The position numbers and the translations under genes are program-made. 64,000 bases of DNA from Arsukibacterium sp. (GTDB lineage: Bacteria > Pseudomonadota > Gammaproteobacteria > Enterobacterales > Alteromonadaceae), in assembly GCF_018402695.1 (NCBI RefSeq), contig NZ_JAGYIM010000023.1, positions 1-64,000 on the forward strand. Reading direction: 5' to 3'. The notes below the pieces were generated by a model. That model was not told where the DNA came from. It made no database searches and saw only the letters and a list, made by a program, of their open reading frames with translations. How positions within the stretch are numbered: the first letter of the stretch is position 1; the number at the start of each line of letters is the position of its first letter. This document shows positions 8,362 through 17,450 of the stretch, piece by piece.

Positions 8362-9246
8362 TTGCAACTGCTGGATTAGCTGCTGTTGCCAGTGCCGGCT
8401 TAGTGCCTGGCACCCGGGCAGTTTTTCTGACAGATGCAGATACCACAACCAGCAAAAACCGCAGAAGACGATTTTGGCCAACGCCAGTTTGGTCTTAAGC
8501 TGTGCTGAGCTTGCAATACCGTTGGTTCTTTGTTGCCGGTAGGCTACCAGCAAGCTTTGCTCCGACACGTCAGACAACTGAAAATTCAAAGATATCGCAG
8601 CCAAATCAAGACAACTGTCTGCCAGCTGCGCGTATTCAAAGTCCAGTAACCAGAGTGCATCATTTGCCCACAGCATATTGCCGGCATGCAAATCCAAATG
8701 GCATAACACCAGGTCATCTGTAAAAGACTGATATTCCTTTGCTATTTCAAGTAATTGTTCAAATAACACTTCATCGGCACGCGCAAAAGAATGGCTGAGA
8801 TGCTGAACTGACTGAACTAGGTACTGAACTGGTTGTAAAACCGCTGTCTGGACAGGCAATTGGTGTAACCTTGCCAGAGTCGCAGCCAGCAATGGGACCC
8901 TTTGTCCGGTGAACTCAAAGGCACGGCCATCTGTAATAAACTCGCTTATCAGCACCTGCAAATGATTATTCAGACAAAGGGGCGCTGGCGCAATACCCGC
9001 TACCGCCGCCGCATGCTGACACCGCAACTCCTGCTGGCGGCACACGCCGCTGCTGCTGGCAGGATAACGTCGCACGGCATAACTGCCCCGACATGTTTCC
9101 ACCCGGTAGTTAAGATTGAGATCACCATTGGACAGTGCTGAAATGGCATGCGGCGGATGGCCGGCAAAAAACTCCAGATGCCGGCACAGCGCAGTTATCT
9201 GCCTGGCACCGCCAGTTGCGGCTGCTGCTGGTAATTTGCCCGCCAT
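8347..9246 (-). CDS. Thiamine-kinase-like phosphotransferase (APH fold)
   Basis: A 299-residue protein of the aminoglycoside/choline phosphotransferase fold. The catalytic loop HLDLHAGN (His183, Asp185, Asn190) and the metal-binding LLDFEYA (Asp202) are intact. Family relatives include ThiK, which phosphorylates thiamine, and choline kinases. Position decides: it is the last gene of a TPP-riboswitch operon with a thiamine-type permease and binding protein, so thiamine kinase is the best call. ATG 9246 overlaps pnuT by 52 bases; no better start was seen in the frame. It converges on the small HTH gene. Confidence 0.8.
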   Translation of the reverse strand: MAGKLPAAAATGGARQITALCRHLEFFAGHPPHAISALSNGDLNLNYRVETCRGSYAVRRYPASSSGVCRQQELRCQHAAAVAGIAPAPLCLNNHLQVLISEFITDGRAFEFTGQRVPLLAATLARLHQLPVQTAVLQPVQYLVQSVQHLSHSFARADEVLFEQLLEIAKEYQSFTDDLVLCHLDLHAGNMLWANDALWLLDFEYAQLADSCLDLAAISLNFQLSDVSEQSLLVAYRQQRTNGIASSAQLKTKLALAKIVFCGFCWLWYLHLSEKLPGCQALSRHWQQQLIQQLQLQTS

Positions 9247-9824
9247 ATAAAATATCCCGCTAACGCAATAATGGTATACAGCATAAACAACAGGGTCAGA
9301 AAATACAGATGTTTTTGGGCATAAACATAAATTGAGATTGCATCAATTACTACCCAGTACAACCAGTTCGACACCAGTTTACGGGCAACCAGCCAGGTAG
9401 CCATCACACTGAACACTGTGGTCTGCGCATCCAGATAGGCAAAATCAGCATGGGTATAATTTGCCATCAGGTATCCCAGCAGTAAACCAACAGCGCCGGT
9501 AACCGCAATTAACTGTAAATGCCGGCGCCAGGGCCATTCAGATACCGTATTATGGCCCTGATGCTGCTGCTTAAGCTGTTGCCAGCGCCACCAGCCATAC
9601 ATTGCCATCGCGGCATAGTACAGTTGCAGCAAGGCGTCGGACAACAACGCCGAATCCCACATTATATGGGTAAACAATATCGTGCTCAGTAAGGCCGCTG
9701 GCCAACACCACAGGCTCTGACGCAGGGCCAGTATCACATAGGCCAACGCCAGCAACGTTGCCAGCAACTCCAGGCTATGCATTAACTGCCATTCATCCAG
9801 CGCATTACTGAGCCACACCATCAT
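9195..9824 (-). CDS. pnuT: PnuC-family transporter, probably thiamine-specific (PnuT)
   Basis: A 209-residue integral membrane protein with seven or so hydrophobic segments and tryptophan-rich loops (YGWWRWQQ) typical of the PnuC vitamin permease family. Family members facilitate uptake of nicotinamide riboside (PnuC), thiamine (PnuT) or riboflavin (PnuX). The riboswitch-controlled operon with a thiamine-binding protein and a kinase argues for PnuT; the kinase would trap imported thiamine. It overlaps the upstream gene by 4 bases (ATGA). Confidence 0.85.
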   Translation of the reverse strand: MMVWLSNALDEWQLMHSLELLATLLALAYVILALRQSLWCWPAALLSTILFTHIMWDSALLSDALLQLYYAAMAMYGWWRWQQLKQQHQGHNTVSEWPWRRHLQLIAVTGAVGLLLGYLMANYTHADFAYLDAQTTVFSVMATWLVARKLVSNWLYWVVIDAISIYVYAQKHLYFLTLLFMLYTIIALAGYFIWRANYQQQPQLAVPGR

Positions 9825-10069
9825 GGCTGTAAATCACCATGAATAAACTTACAGACAAACACCACCTTACCGTATTGGGCAAAAGACGCCTTAATACAGC
9901 TTTGCAGGGCCTGCATTACCTCATCATAATCGCCAAATATCTGAGTGCTCATAGTATTGGTGATCACCCGGATATCCGGATACTGATTCAGCTGCTCAAT
10001 AAAACCCTTTATCGGGCCGATATAGTCTTCGGCCAGTGGGTATTTACTGATTTCTACTGATAATTTCAT
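9821..10069 (-). CDS. Small thiamine-binding (YkoF/MTH1187-like) protein
   Basis: An 82-residue protein of the MTH1187/YkoF family (Pfam Thiamine_BP). It has the ferredoxin-like beta-alpha-beta pattern, starting MKLSVEISKYPLAEDYI and including DIRVITNTMSTQIFGDYDEV. Relatives bind thiamine or HMP in the cytoplasm. A strong AGGAG site precedes ATG 10069. It sits between the TonB receptor and the permease under a TPP riboswitch, which supports a role in thiamine handling. The exact ligand is inferred. Confidence 0.85.
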   Translation of the reverse strand: MKLSVEISKYPLAEDYIGPIKGFIEQLNQYPDIRVITNTMSTQIFGDYDEVMQALQSCIKASFAQYGKVVFVCKFIHGDLQP

Positions 10070-10096
10070 AACAACTCCTGTTACGTAGTCGTAAAA

Positions 10097-12202
10097 TTAA
10101 AATTGGTAGCTGGCACTAAGCCCTATCCGGCGCGGTTCGGCAAACTGCTCATATAAATGCGGCTCGTAGCCGTCACGCGGATCATTGCCAAAGTAGAAGC
10201 CACGCACACCGACATCCTGATCGAGCACATTGCGGCTCCATACTGCCAGCTGCCATTGCTGCATCTGGTAACTTAGCCGCAGGTTTAGCAGCTCATAGCG
10301 GCTGGAGCGTTGATTGTGACCATCAGAATAGTAATAGCTGTCTTTACCCTGCAGGCCAACATTGAATGTCAGCTCGTCGCTCAGGTACCAGTCTGCCGCC
10401 ACATTGTAGCCAAAGCGTGGCGCCTGGGCCTGCTCACGGCCACTGAAATCATCGCCATCAATAGTGACATAGTTACCCAGTTTGGTTTTCAGCCAGCTGG
10501 CGTTTATTATCAGCGCCAATTGTGGATTGACTTGCAAGCGGCTTTCAACTTCAACACCGTAATTCCGGCCACTACCGGCATTATCAATAAAGCCGGCAAA
10601 TTGCGGCCCACTGTCAGGGTTTAACCAGCCTTTTACCTGCATATCCTCGCGCCACATGTAAAATGCGGCAACCCGGGTTACCAGGCTCTGATCCAGTGCC
10701 GTGCCTTTTACCCCAAACTCGGCGTTGTACAGGGTTTCCGGGGCAAAGCTGGCTTTGCTAAGCAACTCAGTTAAGTTGTCATCAGCGGCTTTGGCCAGAG
10801 CATCACCGTTAACCCCACCCGCTTTATAGCCCCGTGATGCAAGCAGATAAATCAGGGCCTGAGCGTTAGGCTGATAATTCAGGCTTAGTTTTGCGCCCCA
10901 CATGGTGTCACTGTTATCGATCCGGTTGGTACTGCTATCGCTGTATTCATCTTCATAACGTTCTAAGCGCAGACCAGACACCAGCGTTAACCTCTCAGTG
11001 AGCGGGGTGCTCAGCTCGGTATACAATGCCAGGTTACTGCGACTAAGCGCACTGGCAAAGCTATCGGCCTGCCATAAATCCCAGTTCCAGAACTGACGAG
11101 TCAGATCAAATTCTTTGCTGGCGGCATAAATGCCCAACACCCAGTCGCTTTCGCCAAGCCGACCGGCATCGGTAGAAACTAACCGGTAGTCCAGGGTTAA
11201 CTGCTCACGATCACGCAAATAGCGATCAGTCGTTGAATACTCATCCGGGTGCAAGCCAACATAGCTCCAGTCCTCATCAAAACCGTAATCTGAGGCGGCA
11301 TCCAGCCAGCTAAGCTGGCCCTGTAATCTGGCGAAGGGTAAACCACGGTAATCTGCCTGCAGCGCCAGCGCCTTACTACGCAATTTATCCTGGCCGGGCT
11401 GATCAGACAGCGTGGTACGGTCTCTGTCCAGCGAAAACGCGTCATAGCCATTATCCTGGTCAACAAAGTGGCTAACCAGTTGCAGCTTTAGCGTGTCGGT
11501 TGGCTGATAAGCTAATTTAAAACGTCCGGTTAACTCGTCAATATTGTTAGTATCGTCCCGATCAAGAAAGCGGTTTTCAATAAAGCCATCAGACACCTGC
11601 TGCTCCAGCGACAAGCTGTAACCCCATTGTGAATTGATGGCATTACTGAACTGACCAGCCAGTTGATAGCTGTCGTAATTGGCGACAGTCAGGCTGGCTT
11701 TACCCTCTGCCCTCTCGGTGGGGCCCTTTGTAGTCAGGTTCAGCATGCCGGCCAGCGCATTGGCGCCAAAGCGGGTGGCCTCGGGGCCCCGAAATACTTC
11801 AAACTGGGCAATATCACTTATACCGCTAATCCCCAACCCGGAATAATCAATGCCATCTATCAGAATACCGACCGAGGGGTTAATGGTATCGACAAACTCA
11901 CTGCGCTCGCCAATACCGCGCACCTGAATATAGCGGCCACGCGATGCACCTGCGCTGTAGTTAATATTAGCAAACTGGTTTAGCAGCTCATCAAGATGTT
12001 GCACCGACTGGCGTTGCAAATCCTGTTCGGTAACCACAGACAGACTGCCGGCAAGCTGGCCTGCGCTTTGCTGGCGTAAGTCACCCTGCACCGTAATACG
12101 CTCAATAGTAGCAGCAGTTTGGGAATTGTCGGCCAAAGCAACGTTACTGGCAGCCAACGCTGCAAATACTGCTGAGGTAACTAGAGATGGGGAAAAACGC
12201 AT
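10097..12202 (-). CDS. TonB-dependent outer membrane receptor, thiamine-regulated
   Basis: A 701-residue protein from the chosen ATG 12202, with signal peptide MRFSPSLVTSAVFAALAASN..ALA. It has a plug domain (VRGIGERSEFVDTINPSVGILIDGIDY region) and a 22-strand-type barrel ending in the outer-membrane signature ..SASYQF. ATG 12220 gives six extra residues; 12202 is preferred because it starts a clean signal peptide behind a GGAG motif. The TPP riboswitch directly upstream and the downstream thiamine genes indicate uptake of thiamine or a derivative across the outer membrane using TonB energy. Confidence 0.92.
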   Translation of the reverse strand: MRFSPSLVTSAVFAALAASNVALADNSQTAATIERITVQGDLRQQSAGQLAGSLSVVTEQDLQRQSVQHLDELLNQFANINYSAGASRGRYIQVRGIGERSEFVDTINPSVGILIDGIDYSGLGISGISDIAQFEVFRGPEATRFGANALAGMLNLTTKGPTERAEGKASLTVANYDSYQLAGQFSNAINSQWGYSLSLEQQVSDGFIENRFLDRDDTNNIDELTGRFKLAYQPTDTLKLQLVSHFVDQDNGYDAFSLDRDRTTLSDQPGQDKLRSKALALQADYRGLPFARLQGQLSWLDAASDYGFDEDWSYVGLHPDEYSTTDRYLRDREQLTLDYRLVSTDAGRLGESDWVLGIYAASKEFDLTRQFWNWDLWQADSFASALSRSNLALYTELSTPLTERLTLVSGLRLERYEDEYSDSSTNRIDNSDTMWGAKLSLNYQPNAQALIYLLASRGYKAGGVNGDALAKAADDNLTELLSKASFAPETLYNAEFGVKGTALDQSLVTRVAAFYMWREDMQVKGWLNPDSGPQFAGFIDNAGSGRNYGVEVESRLQVNPQLALIINASWLKTKLGNYVTIDGDDFSGREQAQAPRFGYNVAADWYLSDELTFNVGLQGKDSYYYSDGHNQRSSRYELLNLRLSYQMQQWQLAVWSRNVLDQDVGVRGFYFGNDPRDGYEPHLYEQFAEPRRIGLSASYQF

Positions 12203-12258
12203 TGTCGTATGACACTCCATTTAATAAAACAGAGATCACACCAGCTTGAGGAGTTAGC

Positions 12259-12362
12259 ACCATCCCTCCGCCGGCATAATCCGGATCAGGTTCTAAGGGT
12301 TTGCCCGTAAGCATCTCAGCATCTGCACTCACTTCTAAATAAGCGCAGTTGCACCCCTTGGT
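12259..12362 (-). promoter_or_regulatory. TPP (THI-box) riboswitch
   Basis: Read on the minus strand, the segment has every core element: GGGGTGC near the 5' end, GCTGAGAT, ACCCTTAGAACCTGATC, GGATTATGCCGGCG and AGGGA. ACCA (12359-12362) can pair with TGGT (12259-12262) to close P1. It lies 57 bases upstream of the TonB receptor start and should repress the four-gene thiamine operon when thiamine pyrophosphate is plentiful. I did not see a clear terminator stem after the aptamer, so control may be at translation of the first gene. Confidence 0.96.
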
Positions 12363-12495
12363 TGCGGCGCAAGTGTAAAGCTTTTCATCTGGCGGAGCAA
12401 GCCGGCTGCTTAACACTTCATCGCATTTACGAAACGGCAGCTATACTCATTATCAGCCTCAATGCTTCATATGAGGCTTATCCAGGAGCAAAGCA

Positions 12496-13266
12496 ATGAG
12501 CAGAGATACCGCACCGGAGCATCTGCACCCGGTTTTCCGGCACAAAGTTGAGTTGTTGTTGCAGGATCTGGCACATGCCAGCTTGCCTTTTCAGGTCTTT
12601 GAAGGTTTTCGCTCGCCCCAGCGTCAGCGTGAACTCTATAGTCAGGGCCGCAGCAAACCTGGCCCCCGGGTCACCAACGCCGATGCCTGGCGTTCCCTGC
12701 ATCAATACGGTGTTGCCGCAGATTTTGTATTGTATATCGATGGCAGATGGAGCTGGGATGACAGCGGCGAGCGCAAAAAATGGTGGCAGCAGTTACATCA
12801 ACTGGCCGCTAAACATGGCCTGCAGCCGCTTAGCTGGGAGCTGCCGCATTTACAGATGCAGGACCTTAAGCTTACTCAGCTGCAAGCTGGTAATTATCCG
12901 GTCGGCGGTGACAGTAGCTGGGCCGAAAACCTGCAGCAGGCTATCAGTAATTGGCAGGGCTTACCCCCAGCGCCACCATTACCCCCAGGCCTGCCAGCCC
13001 GGCCCCCCTTACCGCCCGAAGCTTCTGCTGATAACACTTATGCTGTGCTGTCGCCCGGCCATTGCGTTGTACAAGCCCGAGTTACCGCGCGTGACGGTCT
13101 GCGGCTGCGGGCCGGACCGGGCACCGGCTTTGAAATTAAAACAACCTTAGCCTGCAATCAGCAGGTTTTCGTGCTTAGCCAAATTGGGGAATGGAGCCAG
13201 ATAGACTTGCAAGGCGATGGCCTGGCAGATGGTTATTGCCATAGTGGTTTTTTGGCTACAGGCTAA
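12496..13266 (+). CDS. M15-family peptidase with C-terminal SH3 domain (endolysin-like)
   Basis: A 256-residue protein. Residues about 10-125 form an M15C/VanY-like metallopeptidase (L-alanyl-D-glutamate or D-Ala-D-Ala type): zinc and catalytic residues appear as HQYGVAAD (His69, Asp76) and WELPH (Glu115, His118). A proline-rich linker spans residues 157-175, then a bacterial SH3 domain (about 188-256) with the typical GLRLRAGPGTGFEI motif. No signal peptide is visible, so export or release would need another route, as for phage endolysins, but no phage genes are nearby. AGGAG precedes the start. Confidence 0.85.
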   Translation: MSRDTAPEHLHPVFRHKVELLLQDLAHASLPFQVFEGFRSPQRQRELYSQGRSKPGPRVTNADAWRSLHQYGVAADFVLYIDGRWSWDDSGERKKWWQQLHQLAAKHGLQPLSWELPHLQMQDLKLTQLQAGNYPVGGDSSWAENLQQAISNWQGLPPAPPLPPGLPARPPLPPEASADNTYAVLSPGHCVVQARVTARDGLRLRAGPGTGFEIKTTLACNQQVFVLSQIGEWSQIDLQGDGLADGYCHSGFLATG

Positions 13267-13402
13267 AACCGAGGGCAGTTTCTGGGATTAACCGCTGTTG
13301 CTTGCAGCCTAAGAGTATGCAAGCCCGACTCTTTGCAGCTGCTTAAAACGATATATAGGTAAAATGGCCGCTCGTCCCATATAAAACTAAAAACCAAAAA
13401 CT

Positions 13403-13430
13403 AAAAAAGCCCGATATGTCAGGCTTTTAA
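13403..13430 (-). terminator. Rho-independent terminator after the small outer membrane protein gene
   Basis: On the minus strand an AAAGCCTGA / TCGGGCTTT stem is followed by a T run. It lies 50 bases past the stop of the gene at 13480-13977. Confidence 0.7.
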
Positions 13431-13479
13431 ATAGGGAAAGATTCTGAAATTAACTGTCGTGATAACCTAAAAACTGTTA

Positions 13480-13977
13480 TCAGAAACGGAAAGTTGCAGT
13501 AACAAAATTTGTGTCATCAACATTTAAGTATGACAAAGACAACTTTTTAAAATCGATACCCACACCAAAACCTGCTTCAGTGCTTGAATCTGACTCACTC
13601 ATGCCAAAGCCACTGGCTTTAACGCGGCCATTGAACACCCCTAACCGGGCATGCAGCTCAACTGAATCGTTTAGTTTAATAGTTGGACGGTAGGCTGCAC
13701 CAATTAATGATTGCAGTTTTACATCAACACCATATAACTTGTCAGAATTTAAACCAATAATGGCTAATGCTTCTACTTTATGTGCGAACTTTTCTGTGGC
13801 TTGTAGCGTAGTTCCTATCACACCAGTCGCCCCAAAATGACTGATACTTTCACTTTCAATATCTGCCGATATTTGTGTTGCACCCAGTTCAAAATACATC
13901 TCAGCCTGGGCAGCGCCGGCAAAAGCAGCTGTTGTTAAGACTGAAGCCAAAGCTATTTTTTTTACTACATTGCGCAT
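13480..13977 (-). CDS. Small outer-membrane beta-barrel protein
   Basis: A 165-residue protein from ATG 13977, chosen because an excellent AAAGGAGG site sits just upstream; ATG 13998 would add seven residues. Signal peptide MRNVVKKIALASVLTTAAFAGAAQA ends with an AQA cleavage site. The mature part alternates polar and hydrophobic residues and ends ..FVTATFRF, with the terminal aromatic typical of outer membrane barrels. About eight strands seem likely, as in small OmpA/OmpX-like barrels. Specific function unknown. Confidence 0.8.
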   Translation of the reverse strand: MRNVVKKIALASVLTTAAFAGAAQAEMYFELGATQISADIESESISHFGATGVIGTTLQATEKFAHKVEALAIIGLNSDKLYGVDVKLQSLIGAAYRPTIKLNDSVELHARLGVFNGRVKASGFGMSESDSSTEAGFGVGIDFKKLSLSYLNVDDTNFVTATFRF

Positions 13978-14095
13978 ATAACCTCCTTTAAAATGCATCG
14001 CGAGTTTACATGCAGGGTGGTTATTTGCAACGATAATTTATTAGTTGTAAAGATGAAAATTCTTGCTTTAACTAATTCAATATTACCTGCAAAAA

Positions 14096-15439
14096 TCATA
14101 ACCCCAGATACCAGGTGGCGATGGAGAAATACAACACCACGCCGGCGACGTCGGCAATAGAGGTAATTAACGGGCCGCTGGCGGTGGCTGGGTCGAGTTT
14201 TAAGCGGCTGAGTAAAAAGGGTAACGATAAGCCGACCAAACTGCCGACCATCACCACCAGCATCATGGTGGCGGCTACTACTATGGCAATATCATAACCA
14301 CCACGCCACCAGCCGAGCCAAACTACGGCAAATGACATGGTTAAGCCGAGTAAACCGGCTACCAGGCACTCTTTGGCCAACAGCGAGCCCCAGTCGCGTA
14401 ATTTAACATCGCCGGTTGCTAGGGCCCGCACCATCAATGTACCTGACTGAGCGCCGGCGTTGCCACTACTGGCAATCAACAGTGGCAGGAAAAACAATAA
14501 GGCCAGATAGCTGGCAATGGTCTGTTCAAAATAAGCGATGCCGGCGCCAGAGAAAATATTGCCAAATACCAGCACTACCAGCCAGAACACCCGTTTGCGG
14601 TATAACAGGCCAATGCTGGCATCTTTAACATTGCCCTCCAGCTTGCCTATAGTGGCGGTTTTATGAAAATCTTCAGTCGCCTCTTCTGCCGCAACATCCA
14701 TCGCATCATCGTAAGTGACAATACCGACCATCTGCTGTTCCGCGTTCAGAATAGGCAACGCCAGTAAGTCATATTTCGCCACCATCGCCGCGACCTGCTC
14801 CTGTTTCATCGCCACAGTGGCATAAATAGGGTCATGATTCATCAGCTCGTCCACCAGCATGGTAGCTGGGGCCAGAATGAGCTCGCGGAGTGACACCACA
14901 CCAATCAGTTTACGGTCACTGTTAACCACATAAGCGGAATAAATGGTTTCTTTATCGGGTGCTTCGCGGCGCAATACATCGAGCGCATCCCGTACGTTAA
15001 TATCCGGTGCCAGTATCGCGTAATCCGATGTCATAATAGCGCCGGCGGTGCCTTCCTGATGACTGGATAACCGCAGTAAGTCCTCGCGCTCTGCCTGTGC
15101 CAGAGCCGGTAACAAGGTTTCACGCTGCTCGGCGTTTAAGCGGTTAAACAGATCGGCTCGTTCATCAGATGACATTTGACGGATTATCGGTGCCAGCTTG
15201 CGCCGGCTTACCTGGATAGCCAACGCAACCTGCGCTTCTGCCGGTAAGTATCCAAACACCTCTGCCTGCTCTGCCCGGCGCAGTGCCGCCAGCAGTATCC
15301 ATAAGTGCTCAAGGGAAAATTCGGTAATCGCCGCGGCGTAATCGGCAGGATGGACATCTTCCAGCTGGTCCTGCAGTAACTGCACCGTATTATTTTCCAG
15401 CGCTGAGCGCAGCCGGTTTATCAGTACAGGTAACTCCAT
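14096..15439 (-). CDS. mgtE: Magnesium transporter MgtE
   Basis: A 447-residue MgtE family protein in the usual order. A cytoplasmic helical N domain (about 1-125) is followed by a tandem CBS pair (about 130-250; SDYAILAPDINVRDALDVL and MNHDPIYATVAMKQEQV), a connecting helix and five membrane helices. The conserved pore motif region PLLIASSGNAGAQSGTLMVRAL is intact. The family forms Mg2+-gated Mg2+ channels closed by Mg2+ binding to the N and CBS domains. Monocistronic by context. Confidence 0.95.
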   Translation of the reverse strand: MELPVLINRLRSALENNTVQLLQDQLEDVHPADYAAAITEFSLEHLWILLAALRRAEQAEVFGYLPAEAQVALAIQVSRRKLAPIIRQMSSDERADLFNRLNAEQRETLLPALAQAEREDLLRLSSHQEGTAGAIMTSDYAILAPDINVRDALDVLRREAPDKETIYSAYVVNSDRKLIGVVSLRELILAPATMLVDELMNHDPIYATVAMKQEQVAAMVAKYDLLALPILNAEQQMVGIVTYDDAMDVAAEEATEDFHKTATIGKLEGNVKDASIGLLYRKRVFWLVVLVFGNIFSGAGIAYFEQTIASYLALLFFLPLLIASSGNAGAQSGTLMVRALATGDVKLRDWGSLLAKECLVAGLLGLTMSFAVVWLGWWRGGYDIAIVVAATMMLVVMVGSLVGLSLPFLLSRLKLDPATASGPLITSIADVAGVVLYFSIATWYLGL

Positions 15440-15759
15440 AACACCCTCTTAACTCTGGTCTGGCGTCAATATTGCTATCTCCTGCGAATTACAGGGTAAG
15501 CTTATTAAGCGTAATTTCATAAAGCAGCCGGCATACTGGCTGCAGGCTTATGCAGGGAACTGAAACCATGATACCCCGAGCTGACACAGCCCACCATTGC
15601 TAGTTTAAGCAAAATAACATATTGCTTATTAAGCAGAATTTAACCATCATTTTAAAATCTGCTGCCCGGGATAACAAGCGGGGCATCGAAAAAATTAACA
15701 TTATACTCACCTGTGCTCTGCTACTATGCCAAAGCCGAGGCTCAATTACCGGATAGGAT
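15440..15759. other. Intergenic region between divergent mgtE and the DUF432 gene
   Basis: There are 320 bases with no convincing ORF. It must contain divergent promoters. A TATACT box near 15706-15711 is a possible -10 for the rightward DUF432-mscS operon. I saw no M-box-like magnesium riboswitch in the mgtE leader, but could not test this by folding. Confidence 0.35.
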
Positions 15760-16575
15760 ATGCAACCACAACACAGTAATAATACAACGGCGCTTAGCCC
15801 CTGGTGGCTGCCACTTGCTTTGGAGTGCGGCCAGTGCTGGCAATATACGCTTGGGCCCCTGACGCTGTTTTTACAAAGATTGGATACCGAGTGGTGGCTG
15901 GGTTCTGCCAGGCCTTCGGAACAGGACGACCGCTATCAGTTGTCAAGCCAACCTCTCAAACAGTTACCCCAGTTAGATAACCTGCAGCGCTTTGTATTCC
16001 GGGAGAGCCCGGCCCGGTTTTGTTTAACACCAAAGTTACTTGACCGGCCGGTCGTAGTAAAAACCCGTACTCAGCTCAGTATTCCTCCGGCCCAGCAAGT
16101 GGTGTTTTACATCAGCTCGCCGGTGGTTGTTGAGGTAAACTTGCAACAGCCTGAGTGTAAGCTGACTGATATTGCCAGCCAGCGCTTATCCGACACTTGG
16201 TTTGGACCATCGACCCTGCACGGTGAACTGTGTTACGCCGACAAAACCCAGGCCCGCCACAACCGGGCTGAACTGCCTGCCAGGCCACATCGTGCTGTTA
16301 CCACTGTTACTATTGAAAATAATGCCGATACCATGCTGGTGCTGGATAAATTAAGCATTCCGGTACCCTACCTCGCCTTGTATGGGTTAAATGACGGCAC
16401 GCTGTGGACAGACCCGATAACCCTGCAACACGACGGCAATCATGCGCTTACCCGTTTTAAAATAAGCAAGCAGTTACCGGCAGGGGTGACTGCGGCGGCC
16501 CGGGTAGCCGAGCCACGGCAACATATTGAAAAACAAGGGCTGATTCGAGCCTTCACCGGTATGTTCAATGACTAA
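15760..16575 (+). CDS. DUF432 domain-containing protein
   Basis: A 271-residue soluble-looking protein with no signal peptide. Its central and C-terminal part (residues about 95-260; LSIPPAQQVVFYISSPVVVEV, then TWFGPSTLHGELCYA) fits the DUF432 family, whose function is unknown. It starts 16 bases upstream of an mscS gene, and the two are probably co-transcribed. DUF432 genes are known next to mechanosensitive channels, suggesting a partner or modulator role, but this is inference. Confidence 0.75.
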   Translation: MQPQHSNNTTALSPWWLPLALECGQCWQYTLGPLTLFLQRLDTEWWLGSARPSEQDDRYQLSSQPLKQLPQLDNLQRFVFRESPARFCLTPKLLDRPVVVKTRTQLSIPPAQQVVFYISSPVVVEVNLQQPECKLTDIASQRLSDTWFGPSTLHGELCYADKTQARHNRAELPARPHRAVTTVTIENNADTMLVLDKLSIPVPYLALYGLNDGTLWTDPITLQHDGNHALTRFKISKQLPAGVTAAARVAEPRQHIEKQGLIRAFTGMFND

Positions 16576-16590
16576 CAGGAGCTGGCACTA

Positions 16591-17445
16591 ATGGAGCAAA
16601 TTACCGCCTTTTTGCGGTCTGAACAGATGGTTAATATGTTGCAGGCAGCCATTCTGCTGGCGGCAGGCTTATTGTTGGCCAGCCTGGCCAGCCGTGGTGT
16701 ACAAAAATTGGTTATCCGTAACTTCTCGCAACATCATGCCGTATTGTTTAAGCGTTTGGTTTACTGGCTGGTTCTGGCCTTGTTTTTTGCCTCAGCATTG
16801 CGCCAGTTGGGATTTTCGCTGGGCGTACTGCTGGGCGCGGCCGGGGTGTTATCAGTCGCTATTGGTTTCGCTTCGCAAACTTCTGCGTCAAACCTGATCA
16901 GCGGTTTATTCCTGATTGGTGAACGGCCATTTCAGCTGGGGGACGTTATCCAGGTTGGCAACACCACCGGTGAAGTATTATCAATCGATTTACTGTCAGT
17001 CAAACTACGCACTTTTGACAACCTGTATGTGCGTATTCCCAATGAAAGCCTGATTAAAACAGAAATGATTAACCTGACCCGCTTCCCCATCCGCCGGTTT
17101 GATTTGATGATTGGCGTGGCCTATAAAGAGGATATCAGTAAAGTACGTCAAATATTGCAGCAAGTGGCAGATGATAATCCACTCAGTCTGGATGAACCTG
17201 AACCACTGTTTATTTTTAATGGTTTTGCTGAATCATCGCTGAGTATTCAGTTTAGTGTCTGGACCAAACGGGAGAACTTTCGCGATTTACGTAACAGTAT
17301 TCAGGAAGAAGTTAAAATTGCCTTTGACCGGGCAGGGATAGAAATCCCATTCCCGCAACGCACCGTGGTGTTTGGTCAGGGTTCTGCCCCACTTACCATC
17401 AATACTGCGGCTGACCGCACAGCGTCAGCTGAGCACAAGGATTAA
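16591..17445 (+). CDS. Small-conductance mechanosensitive channel (MscS family)
   Basis: A 284-residue MscS-like protein. Three membrane helices lie within residues 15-115; the third is pore-lining (GVLLGAAGVLSVAIGFASQTSASN) with the expected Gly/Ala pattern. The beta domain follows (FQLGDVIQVGNTTGEVLSIDL) with an alpha/beta C-terminal domain up to about 270. MscS releases solutes on hypo-osmotic shock. Start and length are typical. It lies between the DUF432 gene and a BamA-like gene, 5 bases from the latter. Confidence 0.93.
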   Translation: MEQITAFLRSEQMVNMLQAAILLAAGLLLASLASRGVQKLVIRNFSQHHAVLFKRLVYWLVLALFFASALRQLGFSLGVLLGAAGVLSVAIGFASQTSASNLISGLFLIGERPFQLGDVIQVGNTTGEVLSIDLLSVKLRTFDNLYVRIPNESLIKTEMINLTRFPIRRFDLMIGVAYKEDISKVRQILQQVADDNPLSLDEPEPLFIFNGFAESSLSIQFSVWTKRENFRDLRNSIQEEVKIAFDRAGIEIPFPQRTVVFGQGSAPLTINTAADRTASAEHKD

Positions 17446-17450
17446 GCAGT

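Noticed and set aside
12259-12362. Other riboswitch classes (cobalamin, FMN) for the TonB receptor leader
   Set aside because: The TPP core motifs are all present in order, and the downstream genes are thiamine-related.
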